Shown: positions 22,127 through 33,700 of the stretch, piece by piece
Layout: every line of letters begins with the position of its first letter
Numbering within the stretch: position 1 is the first letter of the stretch
Assembly (NCBI GenBank): GCA_024336345.1
Contig: JANFOG010000005.1
Coordinates: forward strand, 2,108,001 to 2,172,000
Reading direction: 5' to 3'
Length of the DNA: 64,000 nt
DNA from: Mariannaea sp. PMI_226
Taxonomy: Eukaryota > Ascomycota > Sordariomycetes > Hypocreales > Nectriaceae
Notes under the pieces: generated by a model
What the model saw: the letters and a program-made list of their open reading frames with translations, nothing else
What the model was told of the DNA's origin: nothing
The model's database searches: none
Translations under genes and position numbers: made by a program

Positions 22127-24037
22127 TCACGCCCTCCTAGGCCGACGGTCCTTAGTCCGGTTCTTGACGGGGCTCATGAAGGTGACATGCTTAGGATCCT
22201 CCTTACGAAGCCTCACGGCCCCTGACACTCCGCTTGAACCACGACGCAAGGATCGAGGATCTTGTTCATCGTCCAGAGTGATTTCCGCCACGTCCGAGAC
22301 AGATTCGGCTTCGAGACCATCACTTGCGTCGGAAACTGAAGAGCCATCATCTGAGTCATCGTACTCCCCGTCGTCACTCACCAATGAGGGTGCATTGTTG
22401 CTGACCATGGTGTTGGGGCTGAGATCCACGTCTTCCATGTCAATATCCTCATCAGATAGCAACGTCTTCGAGCTGCGCTTTGAGCCAATTTGAATCGCAG
22501 AGTTTGTAGGTGTAACACATGAGATCGGGGGTGCACGCCCTTTGCTGCTTGTAGGACGGCCGGAAGATCCAGGTCCTAAAGACTGAGCCGTCTTGGTGGG
22601 AACCCTCATCACCACAGGAGTGCGAACAGCAGAAATATTCTTGACGCCCGATCCACCAACAGGGGATTCGGCAACTTCTGACTCCTCTCCAGGGGTAATA
22701 TCTTCCAGGTCAATCTTTGTCTTTGCATCTGTAACAAGATCATTGAGATTGCCGTCAAACTTCCGGCTTCGGAGGAGACGCGACAAGTGTGGCATATCAG
22801 AGACCATGCCAGTGGTGGCAGACTGCTTGGTTGGACTCATAGCGATGTCGGCTTTCGTGGCAGGCAGAGATGGAATGCTAGTCACACCAGGCAGCTTGCC
22901 TTGGTGGTAGAGTTTCAGGGATTCCTGGATTCTCGAGCGGAGGGCGACATAGGCTTGCTGTTCAGTCATATCAGTGCGAGCAAACGGGTGCACAGATGTT
23001 GAGGTTGAAGTTGACGTTGTAGTAGAGGTTGGGGTCGCCGCAATTACTGGTGCTTTCTCCTCTGCAACACTGCCACCTTCATTGACCTCAATAGGATGGC
23101 CGCTTTGAACGGCTGCTTCCTCGTGGCTCTTGAAATCACGCTTATGCGCAATACGACAGTGGTTGATAAAGCCTTGGGTGCTTGAAAAGTTCTCCCGGTT
23201 ACAGTCTATGCACACGAGCTTGACGGTCTTACCATCGGCGCGCTTCAGGATGCAAGGTCCAGCCTTCTCCTTAGGCTGCGGATAGCCACTCGACAGCGCA
23301 TGTAGCTTTTGACCGCCCATACCACGAGATGAACGGCCCTTGAAGGCACCGCCATCAAAGCTATTCCTGGTTGTCCTGCCTTCAGTGAAGGACGCTCTAG
23401 CACGGGCTGCCTCAGGAGTGAACTGCCACTCAGGTTGGATTCCATCAAACGCAGGATCAGGAATCAGCCACTTGGCATAATGTCTAGCATAAGGCCCATC
23501 AACAACACCGAAAGGAGGCGCCCATCGCGGCACGCGCTCATCGGGATGAGACTTAAGGGCAGGACCCTTTCCAGCACTGATGGCGAGCATTTGTTGAGGG
23601 GTGGGACAGTTGACAGGATACGGAATGAGATGACATCGGCGCAGTTGCTCGAGAGCAATCTGACACTTAGCAAGTTCCTGATCAATGAGTCTCAGCTCGT
23701 TATGTTTGAGGAGTATCTCAAGACTAAAGTGGTGGCGAATTTCATCGCGCGCCGTTTCAAGGTCAGCGATCACGGGTGCTGAATGCGCCGCCTTGTCGCA
23801 AGTCGAGAAGGTCACGTCAGAGTCCATTTTCACTCGCTTGGCAAGTGCGGCATGGTCCGGCGACTTGTCATAGTCATCGAAGCTCTGCCGCCGCCGCTTG
23901 AGTTGCGCGCTGGAAGATGTTATCGTCGCAGTATCGGGCAGGATGGTGGAATGGCTTGGCTTTACAAGGTCGGCGATTGGCTGAGGCGCCTCAAGCATGT
24001 CGCTAGCCTGGGAATCGGATGACCAGAAGCGAAACAT
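22127..24037 (-). CDS. AHC1: AHC1-like C2H2 zinc-finger protein (ADA HAT complex component)
   Basis: An intronless 636-residue nuclear-type protein. A predicted helix/coil (about 94-140) precedes the conserved core. The single zinc finger is Cys276-Cys279-His293-His298 in VCIDCNRENFSSTQGFINH, followed by RIAHKRDFKSHEEAA, which fits the AHC1-like C2H2 family. In yeast, Ahc1 is a structural subunit specific to the ADA histone acetyltransferase complex. A role in transcription here is inferred from that homology. Basic patches (QLKRRR, AKRVK) could be nuclear signals. The C-terminal third is disordered, with Ser/Asp-rich acidic runs and a basic tail. The start at 24037 (MFRFWSS) is preferred; the frame remains open 79 codons upstream, but that part is Arg/Cys/Pro-rich and looks like leader. 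Confidence 0.78.
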   Translation of the reverse strand: MFRFWSSDSQASDMLEAPQPIADLVKPSHSTILPDTATITSSSAQLKRRRQSFDDYDKSPDHAALAKRVKMDSDVTFSTCDKAAHSAPVIADLETARDEIRHHFSLEILLKHNELRLIDQELAKCQIALEQLRRCHLIPYPVNCPTPQQMLAISAGKGPALKSHPDERVPRWAPPFGVVDGPYARHYAKWLIPDPAFDGIQPEWQFTPEAARARASFTEGRTTRNSFDGGAFKGRSSRGMGGQKLHALSSGYPQPKEKAGPCILKRADGKTVKLVCIDCNRENFSSTQGFINHCRIAHKRDFKSHEEAAVQSGHPIEVNEGGSVAEEKAPVIAATPTSTTTSTSTSTSVHPFARTDMTEQQAYVALRSRIQESLKLYHQGKLPGVTSIPSLPATKADIAMSPTKQSATTGMVSDMPHLSRLLRSRKFDGNLNDLVTDAKTKIDLEDITPGEESEVAESPVGGSGVKNISAVRTPVVMRVPTKTAQSLGPGSSGRPTSSKGRAPPISCVTPTNSAIQIGSKRSSKTLLSDEDIDMEDVDLSPNTMVSNNAPSLVSDDGEYDDSDDGSSVSDASDGLEAESVSDVAEITLDDEQDPRSLRRGSSGVSGAVRLRKEDPKHVTFMSPVKNRTKDRRPRRA

Positions 24038-27000
24038 AGCATGCCCTGTGAGGATGTCTAAGGAACAACCCAGAGATAAGTTGCGACGACAGCGCAACGG
24101 TGTGAAGGGCCGGAATGCGCAAGGTCGAGACGATGCGATGCGATGCGATTCGCGAAATTGCGTGAATGCGACAGAAAAATGGCCAGGCGCACGGTCACAG
24201 TCTTTGGGGTTTGATTGGTCGCCGGGACTGAGGTGTTTGAGTAGTGCAGGCGAGGCTGACGTAACCAAATTCACTTGCAGGTGGACAATCGGAGTTGGGC
24301 GCAGCAGCAGGCAAAGGGGGTGATGATGTGGCTCCCCTCAAACAGGCCAGAGACGGGTGGCGATTTGGCAGCCAGCAAAAGCCTGCGACAAGGGCCTAGG
24401 CAAAGAATCGCCCAGAAAAGAGAAAAGGAGTTGATCGAGCGCTAACGAAAGCCTCAGACCTTGGTATCTCTCAGGAGTGAGCAAAGAGAGAGTTTGGTTG
24501 TAAGGGAAAGGTAAGGGGAAGGGAGAGACTGTGTGCTATGGCGAAAAGGCAGAAGAAAAGGGAGCGTGTAAGAGGGAAGAAAGTGAAGGGGAAGGAACGA
24601 GGAGATGGTTAGAAAATGGGAGATTTGGGGGATGCAGGTGCAGGTGTGAGGGAGCAAACCCAAGAGTGCAGTGGGCGCAACGGAGGAAAAGGGCAGGACT
24701 CAAGGCCAAAAGCCAGGACGGGGGGGAGGGAGGGGGGCAAGTGCGCGTTGTTTTGGGGAGTTGAAGGAGGCGGTTTGGCGGGAATCTGACGCCGCCTGAT
24801 GGGGAAGCAAACGGGGCATCAGCCAAGCAAAGTCAAAAGGGAGGGCCTCCGGGGGGCTGCTTGGTTGCCTGCAATGATTGACTAGCAGTGGAGGCTTACT
24901 ATGTCCAGGCTTCTTTGAGTGATTGATTAACAATGGAAGCCTCCCGTCTCCGTCCCCGTGGACCTGAGGCGGGCCTGAGGCGACGCTGGTGCACGGCTTG
25001 TCGAATTAGGCGGGCCCCCAGGGACACCTTGACACCCAACAAGTCAAGGCGCAAGGGGGGGGGCTTGGGGGCTTGGGGAGGTGCAGCACCTCTGCCATCC
25101 ACTCAGCTTCAGGAATCCCGCCGTGGTAGCATCCACTCGGTAAGGACCAGCAGGTTGCTCAGCATTGGGATCTGCCCCACTGGTATCACTCTCCAGCGTT
25201 AGGGAGATACATTCAGTGCGTTCCAGCGCGTTCAATGCTTGTTGATGAGCACGACCAGCGTGGTCAAGGGTGGGCTGCCCTCGTTTCTTCGTAACAAAGC
25301 ATGCGTCAAGTGCTATTGTGCATTGTCTTGGATGTGAAGGGGGTCGGGCACAATCCGTTAGCTAGGTGCCCTGGCAACAGCATGATAGAATCGTGTTTAT
25401 AGATAGTACATGACGTCTACATTCACAATCAGACCATGTCGCCGAGATCGCCCATGACCAGGCTCCAAATCGCAATCAGCCTATAATCTATGCCGTTTGG
25501 CTCAAGTGCACCAAAAGTGCACCAAGGATCAGTTGGCATTACTGTGTCGTCAAAGTTTGTTTACCGCGTAGATGCCCGTCCGTACGTACGTACTGCGCTA
25601 TCACTCATGTATCATACCACAAGGGTGCTTAAGGTGGGCACTCGCTCCCTTCCTTGCTCAGTGACAAGGCGGGTACTAACTGCCGTAAAATCAAGGCATG
25701 AGGGCAAGCTGACAAGAAGGATCGGGTCAAGATATCGGCGACTTGCTCCGAGCGTTTCAAGTACAGTGGTATCCTGCAAACTTCAGCTTTTGTGATAGTA
25801 CTCGCCAATATCTATTTCGATAATACGTGTGTCCATCATTCTTTGCTTCCCAAGGTCCCCCGTCGTTCAAGATGAATCAGTTTCGTCATCAGATTGTCAG
25901 GGCGATTTCGAGCTAAGATGCCTGGAAGCTCAAGGTACCCAGTGTACTATCATGATATGCTATGTACAGACTATAGCCGAGCTTGGCGTCCAGCCTAGGA
26001 CTATTTTATCATCATCCAGTATGGACGGATTGACGGGTGAGACAAAGCCAGGTGTGTGGAGTGCAGTTGCGGCGAATGATAGACTGGTTTGCATAGGTAG
26101 ACCTGATGCTCTTTGTAGTAGTAAATAGAGGGCTTGCCACAAGGTCTGAGGCCAAAAGCAACTTGGTGGCAATGACAAAGCGAGAGGCACGGGAAAGAAG
26201 CAAGAAAAAAAAGCATAAACAGAGGCTCCAGAGGGCATGAAATGCAAGTCCCCTTGTAGTTACTCCGTGTTCCATTCCAGATCTCACCCGCCATCATCCT
26301 TCTCAAACGAAGGGGAAGATATCTATAAGAAACATGTGCCCAAAAAACACCTGAGAGATCGCTGCAACCCCCGTCTACCTGTTCCGCTTGGCTCCCGTGT
26401 CTCTTTTTTTTGCAACCATTCCAAACACTATTGCTTGCGTTTGTCGCTCCTGCTCCAAATATCCAATTGGTGAAAGTTCGCTAAATTGTTGTCTGACAGT
26501 GCAACCAGGGCGCACCTCCATGACACCAAGACACTCTCAGCTCCAAGTGAGGGTGTGGAACTGATGGTCAGAGTCTGATCGTGAGTCGCTGCGGGCGGCA
26601 CCATTATGCTCCACTCAGTACGTAGCTCCGACCCAGCAATCATGTTAGTGCGATACATCGATAAGAAAAGAATTCAACCATCATGGCGATCTGTCACTGC
26701 TAGCTGGTTGCCTGCACGCAGGAGGCATGGATCCAGGCCAGCTTGGTCCAAGCTCCCTGCGTGCTCTTCCAGCTCAACACCTGGCGGGCTCTCGTATCGC
26801 GTTATCGCCACTTGCTCCACTACTATACTTGCACTACTTCAGAGCACACGCTTGGCCTATTTGTTGCCTACGGCATGCAGTCCTCGCTTGACCTCACTGG
26901 CCGATTTGGAATTCCGGTGGTGGGGATGTACTACACCGGGATCTCCCTACTTCAGTCTTGAAAACTATATAGTCATCGCCGCCTACTTATTTGGTTACAA

Positions 27001-27805
27001 GAGATCAAAGTGAAATTAAATCGGACAAAGGCCACAATAGCAGTGGGGGTTGGAAAAGGCACTTAGAAGCGAAATAACCCGGTCTTGTAACCTGACCTAC
27101 GTATATTTATTGTGAGCATGAGAGAATAAGGTACCTCTCTCGTATCACAGGCCAGTGAGCAAGTCAAACTAATACTGTACCTAAGCACTGATCCATTGAT
27201 GCCTTTTAGCCTTGATCTTAGTTGCCGTACCCACCTCCTTACCTGATGGAGTTGATGTCACGTGACTCTGGTAGTTTATCTAACATGTTGCTGGCGAAGA
27301 TGGCGAGGAAGCTTTCAAGTCAAAATGCTCCGAACGATTTCAAAGTATCCGAGCAAATGCCAATATAACAGATCTAAGCAAATCAACATCCACTGGCTGG
27401 TAGTAATGAAAACATTAGAATGTGCTAAATATGATAAATATGCCGAATTACTATGCCAGTAGAACTCAAAAAAGGACTCCATCTGCGTACGACTATGCAT
27501 TGTCACAAGTTCTATCAATAACTTCGTCTATTCAGTTGCACTACATACCAATTGGAGCATTGTGTTGCTGACGTGAAAGACGGGCCAAAACTTTCAGTGT
27601 TATGATTCTTATGAAATGCTACCGTTTTGGCTTTGTAGTCATAAACATGCTTCGCTGGTCTCAGTACCGTCGCTGCAACTGACGCAACCTTGCAGTAGTC
27701 TGCCGGGCTCAACCAACCCCAGTCTGATCCACTACGAGTTTTCTCTCTCCACCAAAAACACTTCGGACCATCTTGTACCTCGCTCTCGTCCAAGAATCAA
27801 TCAAT
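24038..27805. other. 3.8-kb gene-free region between divergent AHC1-like and Alba-like genes
   Basis: It must hold both promoters. Seen directly: long A/G-rich leader near 24480-24760; G-rich tracts at 24720-24737 and 25055-25080 with quadruplex potential. Open frames of up to 135 codons (for example 26606-27013) have no pattern I recognise. I see no supported gene. Confidence 0.4.
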
Positions 27806-28432
27806 ATGCCCGTCTCAACGCGCGACAATGACTCCGTCGCAAAGAGAAAACGATCTACGAACTCATCCACAAAATCCGTTTCGAAGCGAAGCCGAACAGA
27901 GAGTGCGCATCGTGCAAACCCCTCTCTCATAAGCCCTCACGAACTTATTATCGCCGAACTTGCTCCCAAGTATGACGTTCTTACACTCTCTATCATCTCG
28001 TCCACTCAGATCCGGAAGCGCATTATATCTGTTACAAAACATCTATTGTCAGACACTGAGAAACCACGTGTCGTATTGTTGCATGCCCGGACCGCAGATG
28101 TGCACAAGTTGATCACGGTGGTTGAGCGGTGCAAACGAGTTCTTGCTGAAGAGAGCAGGACATGGTATCACTACAACCAACTCTTCGATCTCCCAGATGA
28201 GCCCAAGAAGGAAGACATCATTGAGGAGACAGTTCTTCAGAGGGAAGGGGACGATGGCTCCGAGAGTGATGACTTCGAGGTCATGCATAGTCGCTTCGAA
28301 GATGCAGTGCTACCTCCACGTTCCACTCGAACGACCAAGTCGATGCGAATATTTCTTTCAATTGCAGCCATACCCGAGCTAAAATCAAAACCAAACATTA
28401 CTTTACAATCAGCGCAAGAAAAAGGAACATGA
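27806..28432 (+). CDS. Alba-like nucleic-acid-binding domain protein
   Basis: An intronless 208-residue protein. The first 35 residues are basic and Ser/Arg/Lys-rich (AKRKRSTNSST, KSVSKRSRTES), suggesting a nuclear signal or RNA contact. Residues about 40-125 fit the Alba fold by arrangement of strands and helices: ELIIAELAPKYDVLTLSIIS, STQIRKRIISVTKHLL, PRVVLLHARTADVHKLITVV, ERCKRVL. Alba proteins bind RNA or DNA, and eukaryotic relatives sit in RNase P/MRP (Rpp20/Rpp25, Pop6/Pop7). Which of these it corresponds to cannot be decided. The C-terminal part is acidic (EGDDGSESDDFE) and then ends with a conserved-looking TKSMRIFLSIAAIPELK. The start is the Met after CAATCAAT; an upstream in-frame Met at 27773 is less likely. 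Confidence 0.6.
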   Translation: MPVSTRDNDSVAKRKRSTNSSTKSVSKRSRTESAHRANPSLISPHELIIAELAPKYDVLTLSIISSTQIRKRIISVTKHLLSDTEKPRVVLLHARTADVHKLITVVERCKRVLAEESRTWYHYNQLFDLPDEPKKEDIIEETVLQREGDDGSESDDFEVMHSRFEDAVLPPRSTRTTKSMRIFLSIAAIPELKSKPNITLQSAQEKGT

Positions 28433-28851
28433 CTTACGCAAAATACAATATATTGCTTGGCATATCTTGGCAAGAGCATGTGGCATGTGGCACCGCAAGA
28501 CTTTGATACCAACACACGAGTATCCCACGGAACAGGCGGGGTTAATTAGATATTTATGTTGCACGGAAGGATTGGGCGAGATACCACGAGATACCACTAG
28601 ATTACCGCATTATGGCTCAAATTTTACTTTATTGTATTGTATCGATTCTGAACAATACACTATCCTGTAACCAAAATGCATGACTCCCCGGCACTTAACG
28701 CCAATTGAGCTCAGATGATAAACTAAACAAGTCGACTATTCCCAACAATTTACCCTGCCTTCTGACTTTTCTCGTGGTCGCCCTTGCGCTTCTCCTCCTC
28801 GCCGATCATCTCTCAGCAGAGATCGAAATACAGAGTGAATGTGGTCAACCC
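28433..28851. other. Convergent 3' region Alba-like / VTC1
   Basis: A 419-bp spacer into which both genes end. It contains A/T-rich sequence with a doubled GAGATACCAC unit near 28578-28598. Nothing else is seen. Confidence 0.4.
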
Positions 28852-29308
28852 TTAAGGGGAGTTCTTCTTGGACTGGTCGGTAATACGGAGAACGAAGTTA
28901 ACCACCACGGCGAGCAAGAGAATAATGGCCAAGAAAGTAGGGCCGAATCGATCGTCAAACCCAGCCTGGCCCCTCATCCTGATTGATTTCGCGCGCCAAT
29001 GGTACGTCACCAATGCATACAGCATAGTCAACATAGCAACTCCGGTGAAGAGAAATGCCGAAATGAAGGCGACACGGTCACCAAAGTTGAGCATGCCAAT
29101 GGCGAGAGCACCGAGGATAACGGTGAAGTTGAGCCATGACAGAAAAGTTCGCTCGTTGGCAAAGAAGACCTTGGGCTCGACACGGGTCGGAAGGGCAATG
29201 CGCTTGCCTTTGAGAAATGGATTAGTTAGCTACAATGCCTTTATTGAATTCAATCGGTTCCAAGGAATACGAACCAGGGGCAGTCTGGAGAAGTGGTTGA
29301 GAAGACAT
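28852..29308 (-). CDS. VTC1: Vacuolar transporter chaperone subunit Vtc1
   Basis: Vtc1 is the small membrane subunit of the VTC complex, which makes polyphosphate from ATP and moves it into the vacuole. Exons 29275-29308 (34 nt) and 28852-29207, with a 67-nt intron (donor GTTCGT, branch CTAAC, acceptor AAAG), give 129 residues, the same length as yeast Vtc1. The protein opens [18 protein letters not shown]. Then come [19 protein letters not shown] and three membrane segments: the first around [14 protein letters not shown], the second around [16 protein letters not shown], the third around [30 protein letters not shown] is the conserved loop. The start is set by the tiny first exon; without it there is no suitable Met before the first membrane segment. 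It is divergent from the dynein light chain gene. Confidence 0.95.
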
Positions 29309-30063
29309 GATGCGGGCACGAGAGAGGGCAGTGTTTTGCTATCCAAAAATCCGTCGGCGGGAACGGGTCGTAGTCGAGGGTAAGGAAGGGTTCGAGACGA
29401 ATTGATTAATTCGGAGCTTGGGCACTGGGCTAATGTCGCGCGGAAGGATAAATGCCGCGATAGATTTCTTTGCGAAATATATAGGATAGATTGAATGTCG
29501 AGGAGTGGGATAGAGATCAAAGTTTCACAGACAGGGAGAAAGAAGATCACACAGGCGCCCTGAGGAGCAGTTTGGCCCACTCTCGCAGCATAACTCTGCT
29601 CAGGGAGCTCCACTAGCTGGTGAGACTGCAAGAAACAGGGAGCACGTGGGCCCGCCCATTGGCCAACACGCAGTCACGTGCCTTATCTCTTCACAACTCC
29701 AATGCACTACCGGAAAAGGAAATACGCCAGGCACAGCTTGGTCCAAATACGTATGTAGATGACAACAAATGGAGGACTGGTACGGAGCTCCATGAATAGA
29801 GAGTGACTGACCAGTTGCGCTGCACGTGAGTGCGTATCAAAAATTCATTATAGATCTTGGGGAACTGCCCCTGGTGCATGAACTGGGTTTCTGTTTTTGG
29901 ATAATGCTAAATCATTTTTTTCTGGGTCGTGCATTGGTAGTCCGATTCCCAATTACGACGTGACGATTTGACGCCTTAATCTTGTTTGTTTACCGACTCT
30001 TTTCTCCAACACGCCATCAACCTCGACCTTTCATCTCCACTGTCATCATCAACAACCTTCAAT
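29309..30063. promoter_or_regulatory. Divergent promoter VTC1 / dynein light chain
   Basis: A 755-bp spacer between divergent genes, expected to carry both promoters. CACGTG-type cores occur near 29646 (GCACGTGGG), 29676 (TCACGTGCC) and 29823 (GCACGTGAG). In fungi CACGTG is the binding core of bHLH factors such as the phosphate regulator Pho4/NUC-1, which would suit a VTC gene. That link is inference. Confidence 0.45.
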
Positions 30064-30783
30064 ATGGCTACTCCTGTAGGATTTTCCCTCGAATTCTCCC
30101 TGATCCAGGGGAGTCAATGCTAACGATTTCCACAGCCTGTTCCCTTCAACCGCCTCAAGCAGATTGCGACCGATGTATGCGCGCCCCCCTATTGTTCTTA
30201 TTGTTGGCTACCGCCTCTTTCATCATGATATCCACGCGCTGGTATCTTCCTATGTGTACTGATACTGCCTGAAATTCTGTAGGCCTGCAACAGCGCCATT
30301 GGTAGCGCCGAGTTCTACGACCATGTGAAGACCGAGCAGTGGAACTCGACCATTATCGTGAGTAGAAAGGGCCCCTCGCGAAGCCCCCCTTGACAAGGGC
30401 CTCGACATTCTCTTGGACCTACATTAACCACCTTCCAGAATTCCGTACTGAAGGCCGTCATTTCCGAAGCCACCCCTCAAGGCGCCACTGCTCCCTCGTT
30501 CAAGTTCGCCTGCAACAGCACGATCGTTCAGCATCTCGTCCCCACCTCCGCCCTGAACAAGGCCCGTGGGGGAACCGAGACCCAGGCTGAGGAGCCTCAC
30601 ATTTCCACCAGCTCCGAGGCCACTGCCACCGATGGCAAGCCCCACGTCGGTCGACGAGGAATGCACAGCGCGACTGGCGCGTACTGGGACGAGAAGAAGG
30701 ATGGCATGTGGACCTACAAGTACGATGGAGGCGAGGGCAAGGGCCTTGACGTTGTCATCATGCTCATCTGGGTCGCCATCTGA
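30064..30783 (+). CDS. Tctex-type dynein light chain
   Basis: This is a light chain of cytoplasmic dynein that dimerises on the intermediate chain. Four exons, 30064-30075 (12 nt), 30136-30174, 30283-30357 and 30439-30783, give 156 residues. All three introns (60, 108, 81 nt) are multiples of three but each contains an in-frame stop. The fold is recognisable from ACNSAIGSAEFYDHVKTEQW, NSVLKAVISEATPQG, FKFACNSTIVQHLVPTSA, then GRRGMHSATGAYWDEKKDGM and GKGLDVVIMLIWVAI. Between the third and fourth blocks lies a 25-30 residue Ala/Thr/Glu-rich loop, longer than in animal Tctex1. The start rests on the 12-nt exon MATP, because exons 2 and 3 contain no Met. Confidence 0.88.
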
Positions 30784-33700
30784 AGCGATGACTAAAAAGA
30801 GCTAGGATTGATTGTAGGCTCTGGCCTATCCTGGCCTATGGCAATCCTTCCGGCCATGGATCGCCTCCAGTTTACCTATGGCGTTATGGGAACGTGTGAG
30901 CAAAGCGCCGAGAATGCGAAGGAAGATGATAAAACTTCCTGTATATCCCCAATATTAATGTTGGTTTTTTTTTTCATTTCGCAGATTTTGGATGCACATT
31001 ATCCTTAAGACGACAGTCTCGTGGCACATTCCTCGGTTCACCTTCGCTGTATATTCCAATTCCACCCAGTCATGTTCCAGAAGACGGTAGGACATGGTGA
31101 AGGTGCTAGGTTTATATTGTATTTCTGAGTCAGCCTTCCGGCAGTAGTAGGAAGCAACTAGAATTTCTTGTGGTATTTGACTTGTCCTTGATATCTTTCA
31201 GAGTCATCTTGACCGCGTCTAGCATTTGCTGTCAAACAGACTCGGATATTGAACTAGTGGCGTAAACAATCCGAGAACTGCTGGAAATGTAAATCCGTCA
31301 TACCCCAAGCGACAGGGAATGTCGGTTTAGTTCGCTTCCATTTCAGCGACATGCATAGGCGAGTGACTTCCCATGTGTGAAGAGCCATATCTACTGTATA
31401 TCGATTTTCCTTCCCGATACTTATCAAGTCGCTTCTCTGCCGTATGGCCAACATTCCTAAATGGGAGGGTCTCACCAGCTATACAGTGCGATATTGTAGA
31501 AGTCCTGCCTCGGCTGGTTTGCCATGAGCACAACCTACGAACGCCAAAGGCTACAGGAATCTTCCCATAGTTCACAAGATTACAATGCCAAATTTTACTA
31601 CTTTGGCCGTGACTGCAGACGGTGTCTAGCATTGACGAACGGAATCACACTGGAGAGATCGTGGTCCAGGTTAAAACCAAGCCGTATGGTACAGGGTAGG
31701 CGATACTCAATCGAAACCCTCATTCACGACATAAATGATATATTTCGAGCAGAGTCAATACTTACAACGACATCTAGACGTTGGTTGATGCCTTAAACTG
31801 AATTTGCGTTATTCGGGCTACATTTGCCTTGTATGCGGGCAGTATCCTTTACCGCACGCGAATCTACGTCATATCCTTCTCGGTCCAATGATCATCAACG
31901 ATGCAAGCGACTCGTTGCATTATAACGACCTCTCGGATGACAGGAATAACTAACAGAAAACCTCAAAGAGCCAACGGATAACCCCATTTGGAAGTCAATA
32001 GCTGCCACCAATAAAGTAATCATGGAAAAGTGAACGTAAACCCCGAAGACCACGTACTGCCTGGAACATGCTTCGCCGACGAGTAAAAGACTTACCATTG
32101 GAGAGTACAATATTGATCAGGATTGCCCTCATTAGGAGACTCCGTTTAGAAAGACCTACCATGAGAAAGAGGAAGATAAACTAGGATACTCCGCTTCAAT
32201 TCGGCTCGTGCATGTCCTTCAAACAAGCCACCAGATCCCAGCTTTCTGCATGGTGGGATGCATCGCGTGAGCTCTCAGATGCAGTTCCATCTCGTTTGTT
32301 GACGACATAGATCCCCAAGTTAGGGAGGGAAGAGTCTGCACGTTGACCTAGGCTGCAGTTAGGTGACAACACACCAGTACTAGACGCAGCTGAGGGGCTA
32401 GGACTGGTACACTAGGAGCCTACTCCCGTGGCCTCACTGGAGACAAGGGCAGGGACTGGGAGACGTTGCAGTGTCATATCTAAATCTGGCCATCCGATGG
32501 TATCCTCGCTGTTCCGATACGATGGCGCGCGGACCAACCAGATCTAGAGCCTCACAAGCGAACTGCAGGTCTCATGGCTGAGATCATGGGTAGGGGATGT
32601 AATGTGTTGATTGGAATTTCCAAACATGGCATTCCGAAAAGGACCCTTAATATAATCTGTGCTTTGAGCAAGGCTCGCGACTAATAGTGCTCACGTGAAA
32701 GAATTTGCTTGAAGAAAGAAGCGGTCAGCTGAGAGTCCCCAGCTGAAGTCGAAATGTTGGAATATCTTCTATACCGATGATCATTTGTCAACCTGGACTG
32801 CGTTGAAGCATTCGAATGGCATAACAAGTCCTTACTAGTGTAGAAACTAGAAGCTGCATGGTCTCCATCGCACCTGCCAGGTGAAGGCCTTTGCGTCATG
32901 AGAAATAGATCATTGAGCTTGGGTGCCCATGCAGGAGCAGGAGCAACTCAACATCAGGAGATTCAACCACGTGATGGGAGTGAACGGCTAGGGCGCCGCC
33001 GATAGGGCCGGATCACAACGTGATCAATTTCTTTCAAGGAAATCCATCACGACAAGGCCTCAATGACGACTTTCTGGCACTTGAAGCTTAGTCGGTATTT
33101 TGATTTCTGTCATGCTGGAGATACGAACGTCAGAGAAGCGGGAGTGCGTTGGCGGCCCGTCCCCGTTTCGCCCACTAAGTTACCACACAAGAAAAGTTGA
33201 CGGCTGACAGTTGGTGCCCACCACCCTGAAGATGGTTTTGCAGCGGCTGCATAATCTACTGGATGTTAATTTTGGGCCGATCCTGGGTTAATCTCGGCAT
33301 CTCTATTTCGACACCGTCATGAAAGACTTCTCGCCTCATCTAATATCACACCAGGGCGGCATGATCGCCAAAGTTGGCCGCTAAGCGGACGAAAGCCTCC
33401 CTGCCCAAGGTGTTACGTTGATGATCTCACACATGTCTGCAGGGCCTCCTATTCAACATAGGATGGAAGTCACCGATAAAATATCTATTCTGACGGTTCA
33501 CTTGTTGCGTGAGGAGCTCCTGGCCGCGTCTTTGAAGTCTGCTACAAATTGCAGGTCGGATCCGACGACGGAGGATGTGAGTACAACAAACGGCCAAGCT
33601 AGTGGGGTATGATTGAGCCAGGTTTATGCGCCCGTGACTACGGCAAGCTTGGAAGCGAAAGATAGTAAGACGAAAAGGGTGCTGTGTGGCAGGATAGGTG

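Noticed and set aside
28868..29383. 171-codon plus-strand frame
   Set aside because: It is the antisense shadow of VTC1, whose length and motifs match the family exactly.
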